Shown here in pieces: positions 27,164 through 35,606 of a stretch of DNA of 64,000 bases (position 1 is its first letter; the number at the start of each line of letters is the position of its first letter). The notes beneath the pieces were generated by a model that had not been told where the DNA came from, ran no database searches, and worked only from the letters and a program-made list of their open reading frames with translations. Source of the DNA: Roseiarcus sp963696665 (GTDB taxonomy: Bacteria; Pseudomonadota; Alphaproteobacteria; Rhizobiales; Beijerinckiaceae); assembly GCA_963696665.1 (NCBI GenBank), contig CAVOLE010000008.1, positions 62,001 to 126,000 of the forward strand, written 5' to 3'. A program made the position numbers and the translations under genes.

Positions 27164-28156
27164 ATGAGCGTTCTGGTGACTGGCGGCGCCGGCTATGTTG
27201 GCGGCCACATGGCTCTGGGCCTCATCGACGCGGGCGAGACGGTCGTCGTTCTCGACAATCTCTCCACCGGCTTCGCCTGGGCCGTGCCCGAAGGCGCGAA
27301 GCTCGTCGTCGGCGACATGGGCGACGCCGACCTCGTCGCGCGCCTGATCAAGGAGCATGCCGTCGAAGCAATCGCCCATTTCGCCGCCAAGATCGTCGTG
27401 CCTGAGTTGGTCCGCGATCCGCTCGGCTACTATCTCAATAACGTTTCGAACGCGCGCTCTCTCATCGAGGCGGCGGTCAATGGCGGGGTGAAGACCTTCA
27501 TCTTTTCCTCGACCGCCGCGGTTTACGGAGAGACTGGCGCCGAAGCGGTGTCCGAGGAAGCGCCGCTCGCGCCGATTTCGCCCTATGGGCGGTCCAAGTT
27601 GATGGTCGAATGGATGCTCGAGGACGCGTCCAAGGCGTACGATTTCCGCTATGTCGCGTTGCGCTACTTCAATGTCGCCGGCGCCGATCCCAAGGGGCGT
27701 CTTGGCCAGTCGACGCCCAACGCCACCCATCTCATCAAGCGCGCCGTCCAGACGGCGCTCGGGATCCATCCGAAGATCGAGATCTTCGGTGAGGACTATC
27801 CGACTCGCGACGGCACCTGCGTGCGCGATTATATCCAGGTCACCGACCTCATCGATGCGCATTTGAGCGCGCTCGCCTATCTGCGCGCCGGGGGGCTGAG
27901 CGTCGTGTGCAACTGCGGCTATGGGCACGGAGAGACGGTCAAGGAGGTCGTCGAGGTTGTCAAACGGGTGTCGGGGGTCGATTTTCCCGTCGTGGTCTCC
28001 GCCCGGCGGGCGGGCGATCCAGCGGCCATTGTGGCCAAGGCCGACCGGGCAAGGCGCGTGCTCGGCTGGAAGCCGAGCCGCGATAATCTCGACGATATCG
28101 TGCGCCAGGCCCTCGACTGGGAGCGCCGGCTGCACAATCGAAGGACCGACGGCTAA
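27164..28156 (+). CDS. galE: UDP-glucose 4-epimerase
   Basis: A 330-aa extended short-chain dehydrogenase. The NAD loop is TGGAGYVGGHM, the catalytic SSTAAVYG and PYGRSKLMVE supply the Ser/Tyr/Lys set, and the C-terminus has PRSRDN-like substrate residues (KPSRDNLDDIVRQAL). It interconverts UDP-glucose and UDP-galactose; galT and galK lie 16 kb downstream on the other strand. Confidence 0.95.
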   Translation: MSVLVTGGAGYVGGHMALGLIDAGETVVVLDNLSTGFAWAVPEGAKLVVGDMGDADLVARLIKEHAVEAIAHFAAKIVVPELVRDPLGYYLNNVSNARSLIEAAVNGGVKTFIFSSTAAVYGETGAEAVSEEAPLAPISPYGRSKLMVEWMLEDASKAYDFRYVALRYFNVAGADPKGRLGQSTPNATHLIKRAVQTALGIHPKIEIFGEDYPTRDGTCVRDYIQVTDLIDAHLSALAYLRAGGLSVVCNCGYGHGETVKEVVEVVKRVSGVDFPVVVSARRAGDPAAIVAKADRARRVLGWKPSRDNLDDIVRQALDWERRLHNRRTDG

Positions 28157-28255
28157 ACGAACGCCGCCCTTTTGGTCTTTACAAGCGCAGCGCCAACGGC
28201 TTGATAGACTTTCGCCTTTTGGGGGGAACCGCATGCGCTCGGCGAAGCGGCGAGA

Positions 28256-29011
28256 ATGAGCATGGACGATGTTCTGGTCACCGAAGGCCTCAGCAAGAGC
28301 TTCGGCGATTTCCGTGCGGTCAGCGACGTTTCCCTTCGCATTCGGCGCGGGACGATTCACGCGCTCATCGGGCCGAACGGCGCCGGCAAGACCACCTGTT
28401 TCAACATGCTGACGAAATTCATCGCACCGACCGGCGGTCGCATTTCGTTCAACGGGCGCGACATCACCAGTCTCAAACCGGCCGACGTCGCACGGCTCGG
28501 GCTCGTTCGCTCCTTCCAGATCTCCGCGGTCTTCCCTCATTTGACCGCGCTCGAGAACGTTCGCATCGCGCTGCAGAGAAAACGCGGCGACTCGTTTGAC
28601 TTTTGGCGCTCCAAGTCGGCGCTCAAGCCGCTCAATGAACGGGCGCTGGCGCTCCTCGACGACGTCGGGCTCTCGGGCTTCGCCAATTCGAAGGCGGGCG
28701 AGATCTCTTATGGCCGGAAGCGAGCGCTTGAGTTGGCGACGACGCTTGCCGTCGAGCCCGAGATGATGCTGCTCGACGAGCCGATGGCGGGCATGGGCCA
28801 TGAGGACATCGATCGCACCGCCGATCTCATTCGCCGCGTGGCGGCGAACCGGACGATCCTGATGGTCGAGCACAATCTTAAGGTCGTCGCCCACCTCTCG
28901 GATCGCATCACCGTACTGACGCGCGGGCGTATGCTGGCCGAGGGCGACTATCGCGAGGTCTCGGAGAACGAAGAGGTGAAGCAGGCCTATCTCGGGGTGG
29001 GGCATGGTTGA
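28256..29011 (+). CDS. livG: Branched-chain amino-acid-type ABC transporter ATPase LivG
   Basis: A 251-aa ABC ATPase of the HAAT family. Walker A is GPNGAGKTT, the LivG-typical RLGLVRSFQISAVFP follows, and the signature is ISYGRKRALELA with Walker B MMLLDEPMAGM. It overlaps livF by 8 bp. The operon livGFHM has no binding-protein gene next to it, unlike the second liv operon at 58.9-64 kb. Confidence 0.93.
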   Translation: MSMDDVLVTEGLSKSFGDFRAVSDVSLRIRRGTIHALIGPNGAGKTTCFNMLTKFIAPTGGRISFNGRDITSLKPADVARLGLVRSFQISAVFPHLTALENVRIALQRKRGDSFDFWRSKSALKPLNERALALLDDVGLSGFANSKAGEISYGRKRALELATTLAVEPEMMLLDEPMAGMGHEDIDRTADLIRRVAANRTILMVEHNLKVVAHLSDRITVLTRGRMLAEGDYREVSENEEVKQAYLGVGHG

Positions 29012-29747
29012 GGCGGCCCTGGCGATAGCGCCCTTCGCGGCGGATAGAACGGTGCTCAGCGTCAAGGGCCTGCAGGCCTGGTACAACGAATCGCATATTC
29101 TGCACGGCGTCGATCTCGACGTGCGGGAGGGCGAGGTTGTGACCCTTCTTGGACGGAACGGAGCCGGCAAGACGACAACGCTGAAGGCGATCATGGGCAT
29201 CGTCCGCAAGCGGACAGGTTCGGTCGTGTTTGGGGGCAAGGAGCTTATCGGCCTCTCGATTGACCGCATCGCCCGATGTGGCGTCGCATTTTGCCCCGAG
29301 GAGCGGGCCATATTCGCCTCGCTCTCGGTCAAGGAGAATTCGTTTCTTCCGCCTCCGATCGCCAAAGCCGGCGCGATGAGCGTGGAGCACATCTTCCAAC
29401 TCTTTCCCAACTTACGCGAGCGGCTCATGAGCGGCGGCGGCAAGCTCTCCGGAGGCGAGCAGCAGATGCTGGCGATTGCGCGCATCTTGCGGACCGGCGC
29501 GCGCTTTCTGATGCTCGACGAGCCGACCGAAGGTCTCGCGCCAGTCATCATCCAGCAGATTGGCCGCACCATCGCGGAACTTAAGCGGGAGGGATTCACG
29601 ATTCTGCTGGTCGAGCAGAATTTCCGCTTCGCCTCGACTATGGCCGATCGGTTCTTCGTCATGGAGCACGGCCGGATCATCGACGCCTTCGCCAACTCGG
29701 AATTGGAGGGCAGGATGGAACGGCTGCACGAGGCGTTGGGAGTATGA
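29004..29747 (+). CDS. livF: Branched-chain amino-acid-type ABC transporter ATPase LivF
   Basis: A 247-aa second ATPase of the same transporter. Walker A GRNGAGKTT, the LivF-typical CPEERAIFASLSV, signature LSGGEQQMLAIAR, and Walker B FLMLDEPTEGLAP. It starts inside the livG stop region and ends 16 bp before livH. Confidence 0.94.
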   Translation: MVEAALAIAPFAADRTVLSVKGLQAWYNESHILHGVDLDVREGEVVTLLGRNGAGKTTTLKAIMGIVRKRTGSVVFGGKELIGLSIDRIARCGVAFCPEERAIFASLSVKENSFLPPPIAKAGAMSVEHIFQLFPNLRERLMSGGGKLSGGEQQMLAIARILRTGARFLMLDEPTEGLAPVIIQQIGRTIAELKREGFTILLVEQNFRFASTMADRFFVMEHGRIIDAFANSELEGRMERLHEALGV

Positions 29748-29763
29748 CGACGCCTGTCGAACG

Positions 29764-30667
29764 ATGGGTCGCCCCGTGAACCTGTTCGGCCACACGATCA
29801 GCATGCCGGAGCTGTTCGGTCAGCTCTTGATCGGGCTCATCAACGGCTCGTTCTATGCGCTGTTGAGCCTTGGGCTCGCCGTCATTTTCGGCATGCTGAC
29901 GATCGTCAATTTCGCCCACGGCGCCTTCTACATGATGGGGGCGTTCGCCGCCTATTTTCTCCTCCAATACACAGGCCTCAATTATTGGTTCGCCCTCATT
30001 CTCGCGCCGCTGATTGTCGGGGCGATCGGGGCGATCATCGAGCGCCTGTTTCTCAAGCGGCTGGCCGGCTTCGATCCGCTTTACAGCCTGCTCCTCACCT
30101 TTGGCCTCGCGCTCGTCATTCAGGGGCTGTTTCAGAACTATTACGGCGCCTCTGGCATGCCCTACGCGATCCCGAAGCAGCTGACCGGCGCCTACAATCT
30201 CGGCTTCATGTTCCTGCCCGTCTATCGCGGCTGGGTGATCATCGCGTCGGCCCTGGTGTGTTTCGCGACCTGGCTCATCATCGAGAAGACCAAGCTCGGC
30301 GCCTATTTGCGCGCGGCGACGGAGAACCCGACCATGGTGCGCGCCTTCGGCATCAATGTGCCGCGCATGGTCACGCTCACCTATGGTTTCGGCGTCGCGC
30401 TTGCGGCCTTCGCCGGCGTTCTGGCCGCGCCGATCAACCAGGTCCGTCCGGGGATGGGCGCAGACATCATCGCCGTCGTCTTTGCGGTGGTGGTGATCGG
30501 CGGCATGGGGTCGATCCTCGGCTCGATCTTGACCGGCTTCGTGCTTGGCGTCGTCGAGGGGCTGACGAAGGTGTTCTACCCGGAGGCGTCGAACACGGTG
30601 GTGTTCGTCATCATGGCGATCGTCCTCTTCGATTCGACCAACCGGCTTGTTTGGGCGGGCGGCCTGA
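29764..30667 (+). CDS. livH: Branched-chain amino-acid-type ABC permease LivH (3'-end frameshift)
   Basis: Membrane permease of about 300 aa with the LivH start GQLLIGLINGSFYALLSLGL and the coupling segment AYLRAATENPTMVRAFGINV. At 30628 the frame goes wrong: the continuous frame ends LVWAGGLTWASRPQ at 30726, overlapping livM by 58 bp. Dropping one T at 30628 gives the canonical LivH ending RPTGLFGRAA and a stop at 30665-30667, one base before the livM start codon. I take 30667 as the true end. Confidence 0.88.
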
Positions 30668-30668
30668 C

Positions 30669-31637
30669 ATGGGCATCGAGGCCTCAGTCGCCCCGGCGGA
30701 TATCACGAGCCAAGACCGCCGCGTGAACGCCATCGCCTTCGCTATCATGGTCGCCCTGATCGCGGCGGCGCCCTTCTTCGCCTATCCGTTCTTCGTCATG
30801 CAGGCGATGTGCTTCGCGCTGTTCGCCTGCGCGTTCAATCTCCTGCTCGGCTACGCCAACCTGCTCTCGCTTGGGCATGCGATGTTCTTCGGGCTCGCGA
30901 GCTACGTCTGCGCGCATGCCGCCAAAGTGTGGGGTTTGGAGCCCGTCTCGGCGATCGCGGTCGGCGTCGCCGCTTCCGCCGTCCTCGGATTCGTCACCGG
31001 AGCGCTCGCCATTCGCTCAGCCGGCATTTACTTCGCCATGATCACCGTCGCCTTCTCCCAGATGGTGTTTTTCGTCTGCGTCGAGGCGCCGTTCACCCAC
31101 GGCGAGGACGGCATCCAGGCGGTGCCGCAGGGACGCGCGCTCGGGTTCATCGACCTCAGCAATCCCTGGATCCTCTACTGCTTTGTGGCGGTGATCTTTC
31201 TGTTCGGCTTTCTTGTCGTGCAGCGCGCTGTCAATTCGCCGTTCGGCGAGATCCTCAAGGCGATCCGCGAGAACGAGCCGCGCGCGGTCTCGCTCGGCTA
31301 CCGCGCGCTGCAATACAAGCTCGCGGCTTTCGTCCTGTCGGCGGTCATCGCCGGACTCGCCGGCGCGACCAAGGCGCTGGTCGTCCAGAACGCGTCGCTG
31401 ACCGACGTCTCGTTCGCGACTTCGGGCGAAGTCGTGCTGATGACGCTGGTCGGGGGCATGGGCACATTCTATGGCCCGGTGGTCGGCGCGCTGATTGTCG
31501 TAGCGATGCAGAACTATCTCGCCCAGTTCGGCGAGTGGGTGACTGTGATCCAGGGGGTCGTGTTCGTCGCCTGCGTGCTGGCGTTCCGCCGCGGCATCGT
31601 GGGCGAGCTCGCCGCGCGGGCGAAAGTGTCGCTCTAA
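30669..31637 (+). CDS. livM: Branched-chain amino-acid-type ABC permease LivM
   Basis: A 322-aa permease starting MGIEASVAPADITSQDRR. Family segments include ACAFNLLLGYANLLSLGHAMFFG, IRENEPRAVSLGY and GEVVLMTLVGGMGTFYGPVVGA. About eight to ten membrane spans. It ends the first liv operon. No LivK gene follows; the binding protein may be encoded elsewhere or shared. Confidence 0.93.
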   Translation: MGIEASVAPADITSQDRRVNAIAFAIMVALIAAAPFFAYPFFVMQAMCFALFACAFNLLLGYANLLSLGHAMFFGLASYVCAHAAKVWGLEPVSAIAVGVAASAVLGFVTGALAIRSAGIYFAMITVAFSQMVFFVCVEAPFTHGEDGIQAVPQGRALGFIDLSNPWILYCFVAVIFLFGFLVVQRAVNSPFGEILKAIRENEPRAVSLGYRALQYKLAAFVLSAVIAGLAGATKALVVQNASLTDVSFATSGEVVLMTLVGGMGTFYGPVVGALIVVAMQNYLAQFGEWVTVIQGVVFVACVLAFRRGIVGELAARAKVSL

Positions 31638-31703
31638 GACGACAGAGAAAGTTCGACAGCGTCGTAGGTCGGAATACAACTTCCGGTCGAGCTGCTTGCA
31701 AGC

Positions 31704-31745
31704 AAATCCAAATAAAACAAAGGAAAAAAGCTTGGATTTATTTGG
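31704..31745. terminator. Overlapping inverted repeats after livM
   Basis: AAATCCAA (31704-31711) can pair with TTGGATTT (31732-31739), and CCAAATAAA (31708-31716) with TTTATTTGG (31737-31745). The two pairings share bases and exclude each other. It lies 67 bp after the livM stop and probably ends the operon or protects its 3' end; no clean U-run follows. Confidence 0.4.
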
Positions 31746-32054
31746 TCTCCTTTGGCCGAATTGGGACTTTTCAAAGAGTTACGGGCGAAAAAATTAAAAA
31801 AATTGCCGGCCCTTCAACTCGCCTCCCAGGTTGCGGTCAGAGCCCGAAAAGTGATGGCCTCCTTCAAGGCGCCTGACCCTCTTCAACGTTCCATCATCAT
31901 ACGACTGAATCCAGAAATACGCAATAAATTGTCAATGATTTATTTCCGTTTTTCAGAATAATACCGATGGACGCGGCGGGGGGAAGCAATTCGGGAATCG
32001 TCGGGCGCCCTTCGGCCCTCTGGATCGCCACGTCGCCATCGCCCGTTGAAAAAC
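31746..32054. other. AT-rich gene-poor stretch before the insertion sequence
   Basis: Markedly richer in A/T than the surroundings (e.g. 31795-31815 and 31920-31960). A 69-codon open frame with a TTG start (31755 area to 31961) is rich in Lys/Arg/Ile and has no recognisable relative or clear ribosome site. GCCCGTT/AACGGGC forms a hairpin at 32041-32058 against the IS border. Confidence 0.4.
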
Positions 32055-32073
32055 GGGCGTTGTTCGACGCCTT

Positions 32074-32092
32074 CAGACCGCTGACAAACCCC
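32074..32092 (+). repeat. Left terminal inverted repeat of the IS
   Basis: CAGACCGCTGACAAACCCC, exact inverse complement of 33563-33581. The CCCC TGGC tail runs into a hairpin CCCCTGGC/GCCAGGGG followed by TTTTT, which would stop transcription entering the element from the left. Confidence 0.8.
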
Positions 32093-32126
32093 TGGCTTTG
32101 GCCAGGGGTTTTTGATTCAGTTGGCT

Positions 32127-33494
32127 ATGATTCGTCGTCCTGGCCCGGTTCAGACTTCGCTTGAGATCGTTAGCCTGGAGCAGCTGGTTCCGGCCGATCA
32201 CCTTGTTCGCAAGATTGAGGCGGCGGTCGATTTTTCCTTCATTCACGATCTGACGGCGCCGCTCTACTGCGCCGACAACGGGCGTCCGCCGCTCGATCCG
32301 ACGCTGATGTTCAAGGCCCTGTTCGTCGGCTATCTGTTCGGCGTCCGTTCGGAGCGGCAGCTTATCCGCGAGATCGAGGTCAACGTCGCCTATCGCTGGT
32401 TTCTCGGGCTCAAACTGACCGATCCGGTGTTCGACGCCTCGACGCTGAGCCAGAACCGAAGGCGGCGTTATCAGGACGCTTCGATCCCGCAGGCGATTTT
32501 CGACCGCATTGTCGAGCAGGCGATGGCGCTTGGCCTGATTGAGGGAACGACGCTCTACACCAATTCGACCCATCTCAAGGCCAGCGCCAACAAGAACAAG
32601 TTCGATCTTGAGCCCGCAGCCAAGTCGCGAGCGGCCTATTGGGAGGCGCTTGACGCGGCGGTCGAGGAGGATCGCGCCGCGCACCGGCTTAAGCCGCTCG
32701 CGCCCGCGCCGCGCGAGCCGGAGGTGAAGGAGACCAAGGTCAGCCGGAGCGACCCGCAAGCCGGCTACATGGTGCGGGACGGCAAGCCGAAGGGCTTCTT
32801 CTATCTCGACCACCGCACTGTCGATGGACGCCTTGGCCTCATCACCGACACCTACGCCACGCCCGCCAATGTCCACGACAGCATTCCCTATCTTGAACGG
32901 CTCGATCGGCAGCGCGAGCGCTTCGGCTTAGCGGTGACGGCGGTCGGGCTGGACGCAGGCTACGCCTCCGCCGCCATCGCCAAGGGCCTTGAAGACCGGG
33001 GGATCGCCGGCGTCACCGGCTATCGCGCGCCGACCCCGCCGAGGCCGGGCATGATGCGCCGAAGCCGGTTCGCTTACGATCGCGAGAACAACGTCTATCG
33101 CTGCCCGCAAGGCCAGCCCTTGACCTATGCGCTGACCGACCGCGACGGCTATCGCCATTATCGCTCGGATCGAAAGATCTGCTCGGCTTGCCCGCAGCTC
33201 GCCTCGTGCACGACGAACGGCAAGGCCGAGCGGACCATCACCCGCCATGTCTGGCAGGACGCGCGCGAGCGCACGGACGCCCGCCGCCTCACCGATTGGG
33301 GCAAGCGCGTCTACGCGCGGCGCAAGGAGACAGTGGAGCGATCCTTCGCCGACGCCAAGCAGCTCTTCGGCCATCGCTACGCCCGGTTCCGCGGCCTCGT
33401 GCGGGTCCAGTGTCAATGCCTGATGGCCGCCGCCGCGCAGAACATGAAGAAGATCGCCCTCTCCGCCGCCACACGGCTCGCCCCCACAGCCTGA
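32127..33494 (+). CDS. IS1182-family transposase with altered DDE triad
   Basis: A 455-aa transposase. The N-terminal DUF772-type domain is present (LEQLVPADHLVRKIEAAVDF, DPTLMFKALFVGYLFGV). DDE residues: the first block reads LYTNSTHLKASANKNKF where family members carry TDSTHLKA, so the first aspartate is Asn146 (codon AAT at 32562); the second block is VGLDAGYAS; the glutamate is in RRKETVERSFADAK. A C-terminal CxxC zinc region (ICSACPQLASC) is intact. ATG 32127 chosen; TTG starts upstream are possible. The frame is otherwise complete. Confidence 0.93.
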   Translation: MIRRPGPVQTSLEIVSLEQLVPADHLVRKIEAAVDFSFIHDLTAPLYCADNGRPPLDPTLMFKALFVGYLFGVRSERQLIREIEVNVAYRWFLGLKLTDPVFDASTLSQNRRRRYQDASIPQAIFDRIVEQAMALGLIEGTTLYTNSTHLKASANKNKFDLEPAAKSRAAYWEALDAAVEEDRAAHRLKPLAPAPREPEVKETKVSRSDPQAGYMVRDGKPKGFFYLDHRTVDGRLGLITDTYATPANVHDSIPYLERLDRQRERFGLAVTAVGLDAGYASAAIAKGLEDRGIAGVTGYRAPTPPRPGMMRRSRFAYDRENNVYRCPQGQPLTYALTDRDGYRHYRSDRKICSACPQLASCTTNGKAERTITRHVWQDARERTDARRLTDWGKRVYARRKETVERSFADAKQLFGHRYARFRGLVRVQCQCLMAAAAQNMKKIALSAATRLAPTA

Positions 33495-33540
33495 GACAGC
33501 AAGGCACGGCGCTCCACCCGCCCACTCCCCCACAAAAAAA

Positions 33541-33581
33541 ACAAACCCCGCCGAACAATGACGGGGTTTGTCAGCGGTCTG
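33541..33581 (-). repeat. Right terminal inverted repeat with flanking hairpin
   Basis: The 19-mer complement of the left end at 33563-33581. The bases ACAAACCCCG (33541-33550) and CGGGGTTTGT (33562-33571) form a 10-bp stem just inside it, so the end doubles as one arm of a strong hairpin, probably the transposase terminator. Confidence 0.75.
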
Positions 33582-33644
33582 GGGCGTCGTTCGACGCCCT
33601 GTGGCTCCTCGCGATGACGAACGTGGCGCTCTAGGACCAGTTCG

Positions 33645-34674
33645 CTACTTCGGCGCCAAATCCCATGGCGACGGCACGCCCACTCGAATGAGCCGCGAGA
33701 AGTCGGGCGATCCGTCCGCCGCTCTCGCCTGCTCGCTTATGCGCGCCCGCTCCATGAGCTCGCTGAGCGGCATTGTCGTGACCACCGCGCGGTGATCGTA
33801 GAGGTAGCCCGGGAGAAACCCGTTGACCACGAGCCGCCAGTCAAGCGGGAGCGTGCTCCCCGCCGCCCTTACGAGCTTGAAAACGACGGTCGCGCAGTTC
33901 GCGGTGATCGAATTGTACCATTTCGGCTGTTCGGCGAGCGCGGTCGATTGCGATACATATTCGAGCAGGAGCAGCCGCGCCTGTTCGGGCGGGGTGTTGA
34001 GCCTGTAGAGGCGCACGTCCTCGCCGCGCACGTTCGTGCGCAGCCTGACCGAAATCGCGCTCGGTGGTGGCGAGATAGATGAGGGTGTGGGATTTGAACG
34101 CGTCGGCGATCGGCGAGAACTCGCTCGTCCTCTCGCGTCGAACTTCGACCGACCACGCGATATGCTCGCCGTCTTCGAAGCCGAAGCTCATGATGACATG
34201 CGCCATCTCCGGCCCGGCCCAATAGGCGAGAAAGAGATCGAGCGTCTTCAGCTTCGAGAGGTCGTAAGAGCGCTTGCTCCACTTTTCGGCGAAGTCGTTA
34301 TCCGTCCGCCAGTCGAAATCCCGGACGTCGGACAGCGTCAGAATGTCGCCCGCGACCGATCCCGTCGTCTGCCGCGCGACGTCCGGCGCCCAGTCGCCCT
34401 CGAGCGGCGGCTTGATCGTGCTCCACCAGGCGAGCAAGCTTACGAAGGCGAGCGCGAAGACGACGAGCGCGAGCCGGCTTCGACGACGCAAGAGCGCCAC
34501 GATCGTCGCAAGGCCGAGAAGCGCGAACACAAAAGCCGCGGCCGCTCTTAAAGGCTCCGGCGCGGGAAGCCGAAACCATAGCGCGAGCGCGCTCCATGCG
34601 CTGATGGGTGCGATGACAACGATTGCGGCGATGATTCTGAGGGCGAGCCCTGCGGACGTTCGCGCCATCGTCAT
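33645..34674 (-). CDS. DUF4105 membrane protein (frameshifted)
   Basis: Protein of about 340 aa with two or three N-terminal membrane spans (residues 9-90) and a DUF4105 periplasmic domain. The first frame reads SDVRDFDWRTDNDF, LDLFLAYWAGPEMAHVIMSFGFEDGEHIAWSVEVRRE and IYLATTERDFGQ. One extra G near 34045 breaks it. The second frame gives LRTNVRGEDVRLYRLNTPPEQAR, YNSITANCATVVFKLVR and the end LPLDWRLVVNGFLPGYLYD. Family residues TANC and NVRGEDV support a cysteine-protease-like fold, function unknown. Confidence 0.8.
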
Positions 34675-34889
34675 TCTCGCCTCATCCCTGGCCGCGTCGC
34701 TACGCCCTTCAGCACGCTAAATGAGCCCGAGACCCCGTGCAAAGCGCGATCGCCGCGCTCCTTGCCTGTCTGAATTTGCCGGAGGCGAAGCTCCCGATCG
34801 GAGCGCGCGACGTCCCGATGGCGGCGGCGATCGAATTTTGCTAACCGTCGAAGCTCGGTATTTTTCCTCGTGGAATCGAGGCGCGCGCC

Positions 34890-35606
34890 ATGCTTCGGGG
34901 CGCTAGGGGTTGGTTTCTGTCGCGTGAGGCCGCCGTCGCCGCGCTTGGGTTCGTGTTGAGCCTGATCGGCGCGCGCGCGTTTTATCTTGAGCCCGCTCAG
35001 AAGAGCGAGGACGCCGCGTCGCAGCAGATCGTGTTTCAAGGCGCGCGGGCGCGCATGATTCGCGCCGCCACTTCCTACGATAATCTCGCCGAGCATCTGG
35101 GCGGTCTCCTGTTCAGCTTTTCGCTGCCGCCCGACGCCAGCGACGACGAGCGGTCGGCGATTGGCGACCTGATGCGGCGAGGGCTTGAGCATCGGCATGA
35201 CGGCGTGCGCTCGTATCTCGCCGCGCTTGGCCTCGCCGGCGCGATCGACTATCCGGCGGAATCCTCGCGATACGGGGCGCTGGTCGAGGCGGAGCGCGCC
35301 AATTTCAACATCGACACCTATCGCGCAGCGAACGCTTTCGAAGGCGACCTCGCGACGCGCATGGTCAAGGCGCAGGGCGACGCGGCGCTCAAGGCAATCA
35401 CGCTCGAAAGAGACCGGCGCGAAGCGAAACGCGTCGCCTCCGAGCGCGTACTCAAGCTGCTCGCGGTCACGATGCTGGGCTCGGCGCTCGTATTCGTTGC
35501 AACGATGGCGGGCGCGGGACCGAAAGCTGCGCCGCCGCCGCCCGTCGGCGCCTCGCGTCTCCTCACCATCGCCTTGACGCGACTGAGGGCGCGAAACGCC
35601 GCATGA
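34890..35606 (+). CDS. Membrane protein, first of a tandem pair
   Basis: A 238-aa protein of unknown family. Transmembrane helices at about 13-31 (ALGFVLSLIGARAF) and 190-208 (LLAVTMLGSALVFVATM) enclose a helical extracytoplasmic region of about 155 residues containing SRYGALVEAERANFNIDTYRA. The C-terminal tail is short and basic. Its stop overlaps the next start as ATGA, and the next protein shares its layout and weak sequence similarity. The topology resembles a sensor or receptor input module without an output domain. Confidence 0.7.
   Translation: MLRGARGWFLSREAAVAALGFVLSLIGARAFYLEPAQKSEDAASQQIVFQGARARMIRAATSYDNLAEHLGGLLFSFSLPPDASDDERSAIGDLMRRGLEHRHDGVRSYLAALGLAGAIDYPAESSRYGALVEAERANFNIDTYRAANAFEGDLATRMVKAQGDAALKAITLERDRREAKRVASERVLKLLAVTMLGSALVFVATMAGAGPKAAPPPPVGASRLLTIALTRLRARNAA

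Larger units (their letters stand above)
32055..33599 (+). mobile_element. IS1182-family insertion sequence
   Basis: About 1.5 kb element with one transposase gene. Both ends carry the identical inverted 19-mer CAGACCGCTGACAAACCCC (32074-32092 and complement at 33563-33581); weaker pairing extends outward to GGGCGT at 32055 and ACGCCC ending 33599. Just inside each end there is a hairpin (left 32089-32110, right 33541-33571). The exact border and target duplication are not certain. The transposase seems catalytically dead. Confidence 0.85.

Noticed and set aside
27086..29695. Open frame of 869 codons on the minus strand
   Set aside because: Lies opposite galE, livG and livF, all with clear motifs. 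The length is an effect of high GC at third positions.
31752..31961. AT-rich 69-codon frame before the insertion sequence
   Set aside because: TTG start, no ribosome site and no relative recognised; kept only as a note on the gap.
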